Source: Ignavibacterium sp.
GTDB lineage: Bacteria; Bacteroidota; Ignavibacteria; Ignavibacteriales; Ignavibacteriaceae
Assembly (NCBI GenBank): GCA_018335755.1
Contig: JAGXRK010000051.1
Coordinates: forward strand, 124,001-188,000
Reading direction: 5' to 3'
DNA: 64,000 nucleotides
The notes beneath the pieces were generated by a model. It was not told the origin of the DNA. It saw nothing but the letters and a program-made list of their open reading frames with translations, and did not search any database. Of the stretch, positions 8,193 to 18,470 are shown piece after piece (positions within the stretch are counted from its first letter, which is position 1; the number at the start of each line of letters is the position of its first letter). A program made the position numbers and the translations under genes.

Positions 8193-8978
8193 CTGATCAG
8201 GAATCTGATTCTGATTTACCTTTTATCATTTCATTTTGTCGGTTTTGCCCAAATATCTTTAAAAGCCGATAACGACTTCGAGAAATTCTTTGAAGTCGGT
8301 GGGGATATTTTTACCCAACCGGCAAACTTCACTTCTGATGATTGGATTAAACTCTCCCTAACATTTGGCATTGCAGGTCTTTCGACTCTTATTGATAAAG
8401 ACTTTAAAGGTTTTGTTAAATCAAACAAATCTGATATATCTAACCTTCTTTTTAAAATAGATAATTACTATCATATCGAAAGTATGATAATAAGCATAGC
8501 CGCTATTTATGGTTATGGAGTGCTCGCAGATAATGAAAATGTAAGGAATTTAGGTTTGCGTCTATCCGAAGCAACCTTCTATTCAGGCTTAATAAATCTT
8601 TCCACAAGATTCTTGATCGGTAGAGGAAGACCGAATATTTCCGAAAGTCAGTATGATTTCCGTCCACTTGATTTCAGCTGGGATTACTCGGCATTTCCAT
8701 CTGCCCACACAACCCTTGCATTTGCTTATTCAACAGTTATGGCGAAAGAGTATAATAACTTTTTCTGGAAGTTCGGTTGGTATTCTCTTTCAGCATTGGT
8801 GGGATTTGCAAGGACACATAATGACCAGCATTGGCTTTCAGATGTTTTAATGGGTGCGGCACTAGGATATTTTATCGGCGAGTTTGCAAATAATCATAAG
8901 ACAAATCAACTAAATAATAGTCCCGGAACAGCAGTGCCGCAGCCGATTGTAAATTTTAAAATCCCTATTTCGCTTTAA
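8193..8978 (+). CDS. PAP2-family membrane phosphatase, non-ATG start
   Basis: An ATG-only call begins at 8484, but the same frame is open back to the stop at 8178 and encodes a clear signal peptide or first membrane helix (LIRNLILIYLLSFHFVGFAQ) and about 90 further coherent residues. No ATG, GTG or TTG exists in that stretch. CTG 8193, four bases after GGAG, is the best start (about 261 aa); ATC 8196 is an alternative. The three PAP2 motifs are present: R-x6-RP (FLIGRGRP), PSAH and AR-x5-H-x3-D. The enzyme probably dephosphorylates a lipid such as undecaprenyl or phosphatidic acid pyrophosphate at the envelope. The stop directly abuts the mfd start. Confidence 0.8.
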   Translation: MIRNLILIYLLSFHFVGFAQISLKADNDFEKFFEVGGDIFTQPANFTSDDWIKLSLTFGIAGLSTLIDKDFKGFVKSNKSDISNLLFKIDNYYHIESMIISIAAIYGYGVLADNENVRNLGLRLSEATFYSGLINLSTRFLIGRGRPNISESQYDFRPLDFSWDYSAFPSAHTTLAFAYSTVMAKEYNNFFWKFGWYSLSALVGFARTHNDQHWLSDVLMGAALGYFIGEFANNHKTNQLNNSPGTAVPQPIVNFKIPISL

Positions 8979-11900
8979 ATGACAAAGGATGGATTAACAC
9001 ATACATTAGTTTCATCAGAGGTATTTAAAGACCTGTTAAATCAAATATCTTCTACTGAAAACCCTGTCTTTCCCATTAATACAAGCCCGTTTTACGGCTG
9101 TACAAAAAGTCTGCTTGTTAAAAAACTATTTGAAAAAGAGAAGGTTGTTCTTGTACTTCAGCCGGATGAAAAATCAGCCGCAGAATTTAATGTTGAGTTA
9201 AACGTACTTGGACTTTCAAAAGATACTCTTCTTATCGATGAAATTAAATCTGAACTGCTGCAGGAAAAACTTACCGAGATAAGTCGACGCGAAAATCTTA
9301 TTCTTATTTCAACTTATGATATACTTTCCTGTCTGTTGCCGGATAAAAATAAAATTGAACAGAAAACAACAAAACTCCAGGTTGGAGGGGATTTATCATA
9401 TGATGACTTAATTGAGTATTTAAATCTGCTCGTTTATACCAAAGATAAATTTGTTGAAGCTCCGGGTTACTACTCCCAGCGGGGATCGATAATAGATTTT
9501 TGGTCATACAGTGAAAAGAATCCGGTAAGACTTGAATATGATGGTGATTTTTTAGAATCGATAAGATATTTTGATCCTGAAAGTCAGCGATCTATCGACA
9601 AGGTTGAAACAGTTACACTTGCGGCTAAAATAAATCAGCAATTATTAGAAGAAAATCATTCGTCTATATTTGATTATCTGAACCATCCCATAGTCATAGC
9701 ATCATCATATGATTTGAACAACATTGCAAAACAGCAAATCAATCCTTTTACCGAAGAAGAGTTTGGTGAATCAGAAGAAAGTATTGAAGAATCGACCGAT
9801 GAAGACATTCCAGAAATAAGTGAATTAAATATTTCCGAAGATTTGAATAAAGAAAAGCTGGAATCAAATGATTTTGTAAACAGGCTTAAAGTCAGATGGG
9901 TGATCGAAGAGGAAATCGCCACAAACAACAACAGGGTTGAGCTTGGCTTTACTCCCGCACCAACCATTAATTCAAATTATGAAGTATTGTTCAATACTCT
10001 GTCATCATACACAACACAGAGCTTTGATGTTGTAATAACGGTTGAGAATGAATTACAGGAAACACGCTTACGCGACCTTCTCTCAGAATTCAAACTGGAA
10101 CTGGCAGAGTTGATTGAATCCGGTAAAATTAAGATTGTAACTTTTGCAGTTAAAGAGGGGTTCGTTCATAAAGCTGATAAACTCCTTCTACTTACAGATT
10201 ACCAGATATTTAATAAACCTTACCGTACAAAGATCTCAACTTCAAAAAAATTCAAAAGATCCAAATCAAAATCTTTCGCATCCATTAAAAAAGGGGATTA
10301 TGTTGTTCATGAAGATTATGGAATAGGAAAGTATGCAGGACTCGAAACAATTAAAATTGGAGAAACACTGCAGGAGTCGATGAAGATTCTTTATTCTGAA
10401 GGCGGAGTAGTTTATGTTAACCTTAATTACCTTACTCTTGTAAAAAAATATTCATCAAATGAGAATCTCATTCCAACTCTCTCAACTCTTGGCACAGGCG
10501 AATGGCAGAACACAAAAGCAAAAACCAAAAAGAAAATAAAAGAAGCCGCAAGAGAATTGATTGAACTTTATGCAAAGCGTAAAGCATCAAAAGGATTTCA
10601 GTTCAGTAATGATACTGTATGGCAGAAAGAGCTTGAAGCATCATTCTTTTATGAGGACACACCCGATCAGGCAAAAGCCACAGACGATGTTAAGCTGGAT
10701 ATGGAAGCTGAAAATCCAATGGACAGGCTTGTCTGCGGCGATGTTGGCTTTGGTAAAACAGAAGTTGCTGTCCGTGCGGCATTTAAAGCCGTGCAGGATG
10801 GTAAACAGGTTGCCATTCTTGTACCCACTACGATTCTTGCCGAGCAGCATTATAATACCTTTACAGACAGGCTTTCGCAATTTCCGTTAAGAGTTGCTGC
10901 ATTATCAAGGTTTCAATCAAGAAAGGAACAAACAGAAATTGTTAATAAACTGGATGATGGTCAGGTTGATATTGTAATCGGAACGCACAGATTGCTTTCC
11001 AGGGATATAAAATTTAAAGATCTCGGACTTCTTATAATTGATGAAGAACATCGTTTCGGTGTAAAGTCAAAGGAAAAATTAAAATCAATAAAAGTTAATG
11101 TTGATACCCTAACCCTTACGGCAACACCGATTCCGAGAACACTTAATTTATCTTTACTTGGTGCGCGAGATCTTTCCATAATTGCAACTCCGCCGCCAAA
11201 CCGACAGCCGATTTATACAACGGTGTCAACCTTTGATATGACTAAGATAAGAGAATGGATCCTTAATGAATTAAAACGCGGCGGACAGATTTATGTTGTT
11301 CATGACAGGGTTCATTCAATTGACAGACTTGCCGGATATATTAACAAGTATGTTCCCGAAGCAAAGCTTGCAATTGCACACGGGCAGATGAAAGTATCTC
11401 AGCTTGAAGATGTTATTCACGGATTTCTGAATAAAAAATATGATATTCTCCTGTCAACCAAAATTATTGAATCAGGAATTGATATACCAAATGTTAATAC
11501 AATAATTGTTAACCGTGCTGACAGATTCGGACTTGCTGAACTGCATCAATTACGGGGTAGAGTCGGCAGGTCAGATAGACAGGCATATGCATATTTCATT
11601 GTTCCTTCGATGAGCGGCATAACAAAAAAGGCTTTGCGAAGACTTCAGGCAATTGAAGAGTTCACAGAAATAGGAGCGGGATTCAACCTTTCAATGCGTG
11701 ATCTTGAAATTCGTGGCGCAGGCAATTTGCTTGGGACAGAACAAACAGGATTTATTAATGATGTCGGCTTCGATCTTTATGTTAAAATGATAAATCAAGC
11801 AGTTGAAGAATTGAAGTACCAGGAATTTCAGGAAGTTTTTAAATCACTTCCCAAACAAAAAGAAAGAACGGAACCGACAATTGATACGTTCTTTGATATT

Positions 11901-12377
11901 GGTATTCCGGATATCTACGTTCCGGAACAGGCAGAGAGATTGAATTATTATACAGAACTTTATTCAATTGAGAATCTTGAAGAGATAAATGAAATTATAG
12001 AAGAAATGAAAGACCGTTTCGGACCTCTTCCATCAATAGTGCATAGACTTATTGAAACAGCAAGGTTACGGTTTTATGCTTCTTATGCTTTGTTTGAAAG
12101 AATTATAATTCAAAGGAAAAATATTTTCATAATACTGCCAAGAGGTGAGAATGAAGAATATTACAAGTATAAGTTTATTGAGATGATGAGATTTATAATG
12201 GGTGAATATAAGAACGAAATAAAATTCGTCCAGCAAAAAGAAGTAATGAAATTGACCATAGAAAATAAATTTACAAAACCTGAAGAGATCCTGGACTACC
12301 TTTTAGAGTTTTGTGCTAAAGTAGTTAAGCTTTTCGGAAATGAAAGCCCCCTAAATCCCCCTAAGGGGAACATATGA
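8979..12377 (+). CDS. mfd: Mfd, transcription-repair coupling factor
   Basis: 1132 residues, full length for the family. Mfd displaces RNA polymerase stalled at DNA lesions and recruits UvrA. The N-terminus has the UvrB-like module (APGYYSQRGSIIDFW). A CarD-like RNA-polymerase-interaction domain (KKGDYVVHEDYGIGKY) and a RecG-like helicase motor follow, with Walker A DVGFGKTEV near 588, DEEHRFG near 688 and the motif QLRGRVGRS. The TRCF C-terminal domain closes it. The last residues (SPLNPPKGNI) come from a palindromic repeat at 12345-12370. The start codon touches the upstream stop codon, so expression is coupled to the PAP2 gene. Confidence 0.97.
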   Translation: MTKDGLTHTLVSSEVFKDLLNQISSTENPVFPINTSPFYGCTKSLLVKKLFEKEKVVLVLQPDEKSAAEFNVELNVLGLSKDTLLIDEIKSELLQEKLTEISRRENLILISTYDILSCLLPDKNKIEQKTTKLQVGGDLSYDDLIEYLNLLVYTKDKFVEAPGYYSQRGSIIDFWSYSEKNPVRLEYDGDFLESIRYFDPESQRSIDKVETVTLAAKINQQLLEENHSSIFDYLNHPIVIASSYDLNNIAKQQINPFTEEEFGESEESIEESTDEDIPEISELNISEDLNKEKLESNDFVNRLKVRWVIEEEIATNNNRVELGFTPAPTINSNYEVLFNTLSSYTTQSFDVVITVENELQETRLRDLLSEFKLELAELIESGKIKIVTFAVKEGFVHKADKLLLLTDYQIFNKPYRTKISTSKKFKRSKSKSFASIKKGDYVVHEDYGIGKYAGLETIKIGETLQESMKILYSEGGVVYVNLNYLTLVKKYSSNENLIPTLSTLGTGEWQNTKAKTKKKIKEAARELIELYAKRKASKGFQFSNDTVWQKELEASFFYEDTPDQAKATDDVKLDMEAENPMDRLVCGDVGFGKTEVAVRAAFKAVQDGKQVAILVPTTILAEQHYNTFTDRLSQFPLRVAALSRFQSRKEQTEIVNKLDDGQVDIVIGTHRLLSRDIKFKDLGLLIIDEEHRFGVKSKEKLKSIKVNVDTLTLTATPIPRTLNLSLLGARDLSIIATPPPNRQPIYTTVSTFDMTKIREWILNELKRGGQIYVVHDRVHSIDRLAGYINKYVPEAKLAIAHGQMKVSQLEDVIHGFLNKKYDILLSTKIIESGIDIPNVNTIIVNRADRFGLAELHQLRGRVGRSDRQAYAYFIVPSMSGITKKALRRLQAIEEFTEIGAGFNLSMRDLEIRGAGNLLGTEQTGFINDVGFDLYVKMINQAVEELKYQEFQEVFKSLPKQKERTEPTIDTFFDIGIPDIYVPEQAERLNYYTELYSIENLEEINEIIEEMKDRFGPLPSIVHRLIETARLRFYASYALFERIIIQRKNIFIILPRGENEEYYKYKFIEMMRFIMGEYKNEIKFVQQKEVMKLTIENKFTKPEEILDYLLEFCAKVVKLFGNESPLNPPKGNI
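12345..12370. repeat. C/G-run palindromic repeat coding the Mfd tail
   Basis: A CCCCC tract, then CCCC-CTAA-GGGG (12357-12368), forms a small hairpin at the very end of mfd and encodes its last residues. It is of the same style as the unit at the htpG 3' end, suggesting a repeat family that tolerates or targets gene ends. Confidence 0.6.
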
Positions 12378-12525
12378 GAAAACAAAAACAGCTTTCTTCA
12401 TATTCTTTAGGTAGAATATTACTTCTGTATTATAGTATAAATGAGTTTTTATCTATCCAATCAAAAATGACACACCGTTTTTTTCATCGCGAATGATCCG
12501 AACTGCAACACATATTTATCTGTAT

Positions 12526-13455
12526 TTACAATATCCCAATCGTAAACACAAAAGCTTTATCATTATAATCATTAAATGTCATAATATACTCTCCCTGTAT
12601 GAATAACTGGAATGTGTATGTATGAAAAAGCTTAATACCGCCAATCAAACCAAGTCCAATTCCATCTCCCTCTTTGTCATCAAAAAAGAAATCCTCGTGA
12701 GCAACCCAGTGAAACCCTAAGGAAGCGCCAAGGTAGGGACATACATCTGTTTTTGTGAACAGATAATTACCATAAAGATTTATGGCAAATCCGTTTCTGG
12801 CACCAATCATTAAACCAACAGCGTAATCCGGAACTTCATAATCGAAGTAAGCATTAATAGTAAAGGATTTTTTATCATTATCGTATCCATGAATTGGAAA
12901 CAGATAACCAAAGCCAATTCCAAAATTATATCGGGCAGCTCTTCGTAATGATTCAATAGATTCTTTTCCAACAACGCTGCCTACTTCAACATTCTTATTG
13001 AAAGGCTGTTTTGCTACAATACTTACAGCAACACGTTTCATAACAGCTTCAAGATCTTCCACGTTCAGAGCGGTAGTTTGATCTGTTACAAGCCTTCTGC
13101 CCGACGGCAGTTCGAGAAGGGAATATTGAACAATAATTTTTTCACCCAATGCGTTAAGGTTGCACAAGAGAACCTGATCAGCATTGAGTGCCTTGCCAAT
13201 TTCCATCGCACATTCTGTATCATTGCAATAATCTTCTTCCATTACTTCTCTTGTTCGTCTTTCTGAAATTATATCCAGGGTACTGATTCTATTTATCTCC
13301 ATTCTTAATATGGATTCGGCGGTCTGAACATAAGCCGGCTCAATGCCAATGGAGTTAAGTGGGACTATTACAAGTTTTTGTGTGGAAGTTTCCTGTGCAA
13401 TTATTAAGGTAGCGAAGAAAAGCAGGAGTGCAATTGAAAAAGATAAGGATTTCAT
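12526..13455 (-). CDS. Exported protein, TolB-N/CsgG-like N-domain plus barrel-like C-half
   Basis: 309 residues with a signal peptide (MKSLSFSIALLLFFATLIIAQ). Residues about 25-150 look like the alpha/beta domain found at the N-terminus of TolB/CsgG-type proteins (KLVIVPLNSIGI, a STLDIISERRTREVMEED stretch, GKALNADQVLLCNL). The C-terminal half is rich in alternating aromatic/Gly strands (GIGFGYLFPIHG, GLGLIGGIKLF) and is likely a small outer-membrane barrel. Two Cys near 95-100 (YCNDTEC) could form a disulfide. It stands alone, convergent with mfd. Its exact role is unknown. Confidence 0.7.
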   Translation of the reverse strand: MKSLSFSIALLLFFATLIIAQETSTQKLVIVPLNSIGIEPAYVQTAESILRMEINRISTLDIISERRTREVMEEDYCNDTECAMEIGKALNADQVLLCNLNALGEKIIVQYSLLELPSGRRLVTDQTTALNVEDLEAVMKRVAVSIVAKQPFNKNVEVGSVVGKESIESLRRAARYNFGIGFGYLFPIHGYDNDKKSFTINAYFDYEVPDYAVGLMIGARNGFAINLYGNYLFTKTDVCPYLGASLGFHWVAHEDFFFDDKEGDGIGLGLIGGIKLFHTYTFQLFIQGEYIMTFNDYNDKAFVFTIGIL

Positions 13456-13540
13456 TTCTTTGCCTGTAAAAAAGTTATTTTACTATGTGCTAAAATAAGC
13501 AGCGCCGACAACCAACTACAAATGATAATTTGATGCCCAA

Positions 13541-13843
13541 CTAAACCTCATAATCAACAACTCTCCTTTCATATCTTACTTCACTCAGCCACTTTTTTAA
13601 AGCCTCATGCTCAGGATGAATTTGATATTGCTGTAGCGCTTCCTTGCTGTTAAATTCAGAGTATAAAACAACATCTGAAGAATCTCTCTCATTACTAAAA
13701 TCGATCCCTACTTCAATTTTTAACATACCGTCAACCTTACCTGTCATTGCAAGAAGTTTTATTTTCAGCAGTTGTGCATTTGTTTGTTTGCTGTTTCCAT
13801 AGGCAGATTCGTTTAACCGCCATAAGACTATGTGTTTTATCAT
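13541..13843 (-). CDS. Dabb (stress-responsive A/B barrel) domain protein
   Basis: 100 residues beginning MIKHIVLWRLNE, the hallmark of the dimeric alpha/beta-barrel (Dabb) family, with the conserved late segment YSEFNSKEALQQYQIHPEH. Such proteins are small cytoplasmic dimers with poorly defined functions, some induced by stress. It is transcribed leftward, 85 bp upstream of the gene ending at 12526. No special catalytic residues can be assigned. Confidence 0.85.
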   Translation of the reverse strand: MIKHIVLWRLNESAYGNSKQTNAQLLKIKLLAMTGKVDGMLKIEVGIDFSNERDSSDVVLYSEFNSKEALQQYQIHPEHEALKKWLSEVRYERRVVDYEV

Positions 13844-14099
13844 AAAACAGAGTACTCCATTTGTTATTAATTTAAATTTAATAAATATTTTAATCTCTTA
13901 TCTGTCACAAAGGCTCTCACTTAGTGATGGCTTCGCCAAAAGTTACTAGGTTTCTCAAAGAAAATCACTTTTTAGCAAGCCCACCATTATAAAACCTCTG
14001 ATACTAGGAGTCTTTTGCACCTTTCAGCGGATAGACAGCTATTTCCTTTAAGCCATCCTTTTTGTAAAATTGAACCATTAAACGATTAACCTTTAATAA

Positions 14100-17000
14100 A
14101 TGATCACCCGGTTTTATTTTACACTAATTTATTTTCTTCTATCTGTTTTGGCATTTGCTGATATTTATACACAGCAATCTTTAATTTCATTTCAGAATTT
14201 CACCACACGTAACGGACTTTCAGCTAATAAAACAAATGATGTTATTCAGGACAAACTGGGCTTTTTATGGTTTGCAACAGAGGATGGCTTAAACCGCTTT
14301 GACGGATATGAATTTAAGAGTTACAGAAACATTCCCGGTGATTCGCTTTCTCTTTCAAGCAATAATATCTGGTCTCTTTTTGAAGATGATAACGGCGATA
14401 TCTGGGTTGGTACCAAAACCGGTGAGCTGAACAGGTATAATTATAAATCAGATAACTTCAAAAGCTGGAAGATCGATTCGACATACAGGGAAGAAAATGG
14501 AATAACCAGCATTTTTGTAGACAGCAATAAAAACATATGGCTTGGAACCTACAGAAACGGTCTCTACCTTTTTAATGCCGGCAACAACAGTTTTAAAAAC
14601 TGGAGTTATAATCCAAATGATCCCGATGGCATTAGTAATAATTACGTTACAAAAATTATTCAGGATTTGAATGGACATCTTTGGATAAGCACGTACAACG
14701 GTTTGAACAAATTTGAACCGCGAAAACCAAACAAACCATTCATAAAATTTTATCACCAGTCTGACAACAGTCAATCAATTAACAATAACCTTGTGTGGTC
14801 AGTTTCTCCTTCTAAGTTTTACGAAAATGAAATTTATGTTGCTACGGCAAACGGTTTGGCAACAATAAACAGCAATGATTTTTCAGTAAAAAGGATACCA
14901 GTGCCTATTGAAAAAAAAATTCCTTTTGGAAACAGCCTGTCTACCGTTTTTGAGGATAATTTAAATGAAGAGTCGGTTCTTTGGTTGGGGACTTACGGGG
15001 GACTGGTAAAATACAATATGCGGTCGGGACTTGCCGAAAGATTTCTAACTAGCGAAACCATACCCGGCCCTATTGTAAGTAATCAAATTAATAAACTATA
15101 CAAAGATCGTTCGGGAGTTTTGTGGGTAATCACCGAGAGTGGTATTAGTTTCTTGTCATCCAAAACCGCCAAATTCAATCCGTTTTATTCTAAGGGCATT
15201 AACTTCGGGGACATATATTCAATCAACAAAAAGAATATTAATACCTTCGGGTTGTCAAACGACGATAGATTGTGGATTGGCTCATCGGATGGATTATACT
15301 CAGTCAGCTTTTTGCAGAACTCAGTTAAGGTTAAAAATCATTCCATCTTCAAAGAAAAGAACATATGGTCTTTAATAAAGGATGACTCTAACCGTCTCTG
15401 GGTCGGCACTTACGGACAAGGACTATTTTTATATGATATAAACTCTGAAAAAGCTGAACAGATTGAAATTAAAAGCCCCACTTTTCAAACCAGCGCATAT
15501 AATTATGTTAAATCACTTTGTACTGATAAGAATGGCAATCTCTGGGTTGGTTTCTGGGGAGGTGGAATTGCCAGAATTAAAAATGGCGTGTTTGATATCA
15601 GAATAAACGAAAGCAATAACAATTACAGTCTGAGTAATAATGATGTTTGGGCTATTCTTCAGGATAAGAAGGGAAGAATTTGGGTTGGGACTAACGGCGG
15701 CGGACTGAACCTCATTGATGATTATGATAAAATCATCTTTTTAAGATTGAGTAAAAGTGCCGGAGAAAATAACAATTTAAGCAGCAGTGACATTTATTCA
15801 ATTGTTGAATCTTCGTTTTCTAATGATGGTGAAACAATTCTATGGGTCGGCACATCCGCAGGATTGAACAAATTAGTAATTAATAATTCATATAAAGACC
15901 ACCGGCAAGCAATATCAAATATCAAGATTACGTACTATACAATAAATGACGGGCTGCCTGAAAATATAATTAAAGGTATAGCAGAAGATTCTAACGGTAA
16001 CCTGTGGATCAGCACAAACTCTTCAATCAGCAAGTTTGATGTTTCTGCTAACACGTTTTCGAATTTCGACCATTCTGATGGAATTAATAATTTAGAATTT
16101 AATTCAGATGCTGCTATCCGTACTAAAGACGGACTATTATTCTTCGGAGGAATTACAGGCATTGATTTTTTTCAAGAGGAAAGCATAGAACAATCAGCAT
16201 ACTTACCGTCTATAGTATTTACCAATTTTCTTATATTCAATGAAAGAATTAACATAGGTGAAAAATTTCCTTTAAAGTACAATATTGCAATTGCTGACAG
16301 AATTGTTCTTGAACATTCTCAAAATGTATTTACTTTTCAGTTTGCTGCGTTAGATTACAACTCACCTAACTCAATAAATTATGCTTATAAAATGGAGGGG
16401 TTTGATAATGACTGGATATATATTAAAAACAGCCGCACTGCAACGTACACAAATCTTAACCCGGGCAATTATACTTTTTTGGTTAAAGCAACAAACAGCG
16501 ACGGACTGTGGATTGAAAACCCCGCCAAAATTTTCATAACCATTAATTCTCCCTGGTGGCGAACATATTGGGCTTATGCCGTTTATGCTCTTATTATTAT
16601 TACAGGACTATATCTAATTAGAAAAACAGAACTAAACCGCTCCAGACTGAGAAATGAATTGAAGGTGAGAGAGCTGGAAGCCGAAAAACTTAAAGAGATT
16701 GAAAAAATTAAATCAAGATTCTTTGCTAATCTTTCTCACGAGTTTAGAACGCCGTTAATGCTTATCAAAGGTCCGGCCGAGCAATTAGCAAGCGGAGGAG
16801 ATGTTGATAAGGAGAAACAGATAAAGCTGATACAAAGAAATAGTGAAAAACTTCAGAATTTAATCGACCAGCTACTTGAGCTTACACAACTCGAAGCGGG
16901 TTCATTAATGCTTAAGGCGAAGAAGGACAATATTATCAATTTTACAAAAGGTGTTTTTTATTCATTCGAATCACTGGCAAAACAAAAATATATTAAACTT

Positions 17001-18302
17001 GAGTTTAATGCAAAGCCAGAAAAAATTTATGCCTGGTTCGATGGTGACAAGTTTGAGAAGATACTTAATAATCTTTTATCCAATGCATTTAAGTTCACTT
17101 CGGATGGCGGAGTAATATTTCTGAATATTCAAGAACATAATAGTGAAAACGGAAATAATATTTTACTTACAGTGAAAGATTCAGGAATAGGAATTCCTGA
17201 AAGTAAACTTCACAGAGTGTTTGACCGTTTTTACCAGGTTGACGATTCATCCAAAAGAGCTTACGGCGGTTCTGGTATAGGGTTGGCTTTAGTTAAGGAA
17301 CTGGTAGATCTTCACAAATGGCAAATTACTGTTGAAAGTGAAGTTGGCAAAGGGACACAGTTCTCTGTTATAATTCCTTCGGGCGATTCTTATCTTGATG
17401 AAAACCAAAAAGTAATCGCAGATTCTGAAATACTTAAAGCTGATGATGGCAGAAGCAGCACAGAAATTCTTCAGGACTTTGAAATAAATGAAACAAAAAA
17501 GATAAATGTAAATACGGATCAGTTTCAAAGAGAACAGAACAACCGAAGCACTATTCTTATCGTGGAAGATTCAGAAGATGTAAGAATATACTTGACCGAT
17601 TTATTAAAAGCCGATTACAACATTCTGCTTGCAGAAAACGGAGAGAAAGGATTATCGGCTGCCATTGAAAAACTGCCGGACTTAATTATCAGCGATGTGA
17701 TGATGCCGGAAATGGACGGAATGGAATTCTGTAAAAGAATTAAATCCGATTGGCAAACTTCACACATACCGGTTATTCTATTAACAGCAAAAGCTTCATT
17801 TGAAAGTAAGATGGAAGGTTTAGAAACAGGTGCCGATGATTATCTTACAAAACCATTCAGCTTCAGAGAACTCTCTGCAAGGATAAAAAATCTTCTTGAA
17901 CAACGAATAAAAATTCTGCAAAAAGTCAGCAAAGATTCAAATCTAAAAATTGAAAACATCACTCCAAACAAAGCAGACCAGGAATTTCTGCAAAAAGCAG
18001 TTAAAATTGTTGAAAACAACTTATCAAACACCGAATTTGATTCTGATAAATTTGCCGGGGAAATTTTCCTAAGCAGAAGTCAGCTTCACAGGAAGCTGCA
18101 TTCAATTACCGGACAATCTACGGGGGAATTTATAAGAACAATTAGACTTAAAAAAGCTGCTGGACTTATTTTAGAGAAACAACTATCAGTTACCCAAATC
18201 GCTTTTGAAGTTGGCTTTAACAGCCCTTCGCACTTCACAAAAGCATTCAAGCAAATGTTTGATTGTCTGCCCTCTGAATTCATTAACAAAAGCAACACTT
18301 AG
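14100..18302 (+). CDS. Hybrid two-component sensor/AraC regulator (HTCS)
   Basis: 1400 residues in one chain. It has a signal peptide, two seven-bladed sensor propellers of repeated W[IV]GT.GGL units (about 30-730), a Y_Y_Y domain (about 740-810) and a membrane helix near 820-840. A histidine kinase follows with H880 in SHEFRTP and ATPase boxes NLLSNAFKFT and GGSGIGLALV, then a receiver domain with D1199 in ISDVMMPEMDG, and an AraC-type helix-turn-helix from about 1295. HTCS proteins sense periplasmic ligands, often glycans, and switch neighbouring genes. No SusC/SusD pair lies nearby; the adjacent secretome cluster starting at 18471 is the most likely target. Confidence 0.96.
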   Translation: MITRFYFTLIYFLLSVLAFADIYTQQSLISFQNFTTRNGLSANKTNDVIQDKLGFLWFATEDGLNRFDGYEFKSYRNIPGDSLSLSSNNIWSLFEDDNGDIWVGTKTGELNRYNYKSDNFKSWKIDSTYREENGITSIFVDSNKNIWLGTYRNGLYLFNAGNNSFKNWSYNPNDPDGISNNYVTKIIQDLNGHLWISTYNGLNKFEPRKPNKPFIKFYHQSDNSQSINNNLVWSVSPSKFYENEIYVATANGLATINSNDFSVKRIPVPIEKKIPFGNSLSTVFEDNLNEESVLWLGTYGGLVKYNMRSGLAERFLTSETIPGPIVSNQINKLYKDRSGVLWVITESGISFLSSKTAKFNPFYSKGINFGDIYSINKKNINTFGLSNDDRLWIGSSDGLYSVSFLQNSVKVKNHSIFKEKNIWSLIKDDSNRLWVGTYGQGLFLYDINSEKAEQIEIKSPTFQTSAYNYVKSLCTDKNGNLWVGFWGGGIARIKNGVFDIRINESNNNYSLSNNDVWAILQDKKGRIWVGTNGGGLNLIDDYDKIIFLRLSKSAGENNNLSSSDIYSIVESSFSNDGETILWVGTSAGLNKLVINNSYKDHRQAISNIKITYYTINDGLPENIIKGIAEDSNGNLWISTNSSISKFDVSANTFSNFDHSDGINNLEFNSDAAIRTKDGLLFFGGITGIDFFQEESIEQSAYLPSIVFTNFLIFNERINIGEKFPLKYNIAIADRIVLEHSQNVFTFQFAALDYNSPNSINYAYKMEGFDNDWIYIKNSRTATYTNLNPGNYTFLVKATNSDGLWIENPAKIFITINSPWWRTYWAYAVYALIIITGLYLIRKTELNRSRLRNELKVRELEAEKLKEIEKIKSRFFANLSHEFRTPLMLIKGPAEQLASGGDVDKEKQIKLIQRNSEKLQNLIDQLLELTQLEAGSLMLKAKKDNIINFTKGVFYSFESLAKQKYIKLEFNAKPEKIYAWFDGDKFEKILNNLLSNAFKFTSDGGVIFLNIQEHNSENGNNILLTVKDSGIGIPESKLHRVFDRFYQVDDSSKRAYGGSGIGLALVKELVDLHKWQITVESEVGKGTQFSVIIPSGDSYLDENQKVIADSEILKADDGRSSTEILQDFEINETKKINVNTDQFQREQNNRSTILIVEDSEDVRIYLTDLLKADYNILLAENGEKGLSAAIEKLPDLIISDVMMPEMDGMEFCKRIKSDWQTSHIPVILLTAKASFESKMEGLETGADDYLTKPFSFRELSARIKNLLEQRIKILQKVSKDSNLKIENITPNKADQEFLQKAVKIVENNLSNTEFDSDKFAGEIFLSRSQLHRKLHSITGQSTGEFIRTIRLKKAAGLILEKQLSVTQIAFEVGFNSPSHFTKAFKQMFDCLPSEFINKSNT

Positions 18303-18377
18303 CGCAATAAAATTTTCTATTAGCCATTATCCCTTCATTTCGCAACAAATCCGCTAAAGTTTGACACACTAACGACA

Positions 18378-18406
18378 TTTCAAACCTATCAAATAAAATA
18401 TTTTTG
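18378..18406 (+). promoter_or_regulatory. Bacteroidota-type promoter of the 18471 gene
   Basis: TATTTTTG at 18399-18406 matches the -7 element TAnnTTTG, with TTTC at 18378-18381 as a weak -33 element. A leader of about 60 bases and a GGAGC ribosome-binding site precede the start at 18471. Confidence 0.5.
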
Positions 18407-18470
18407 TTCCTGAAATTAGAAATCAATTAAAATAACTAACTGATCTTTCTAAAGTAAAAAGGAGCAAAAA

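Noticed and set aside
13844-14099. Gene or RNA in the gap before the HTCS gene
   Set aside because: No open frame with a start and ribosome-binding site and no stable hairpin was found.
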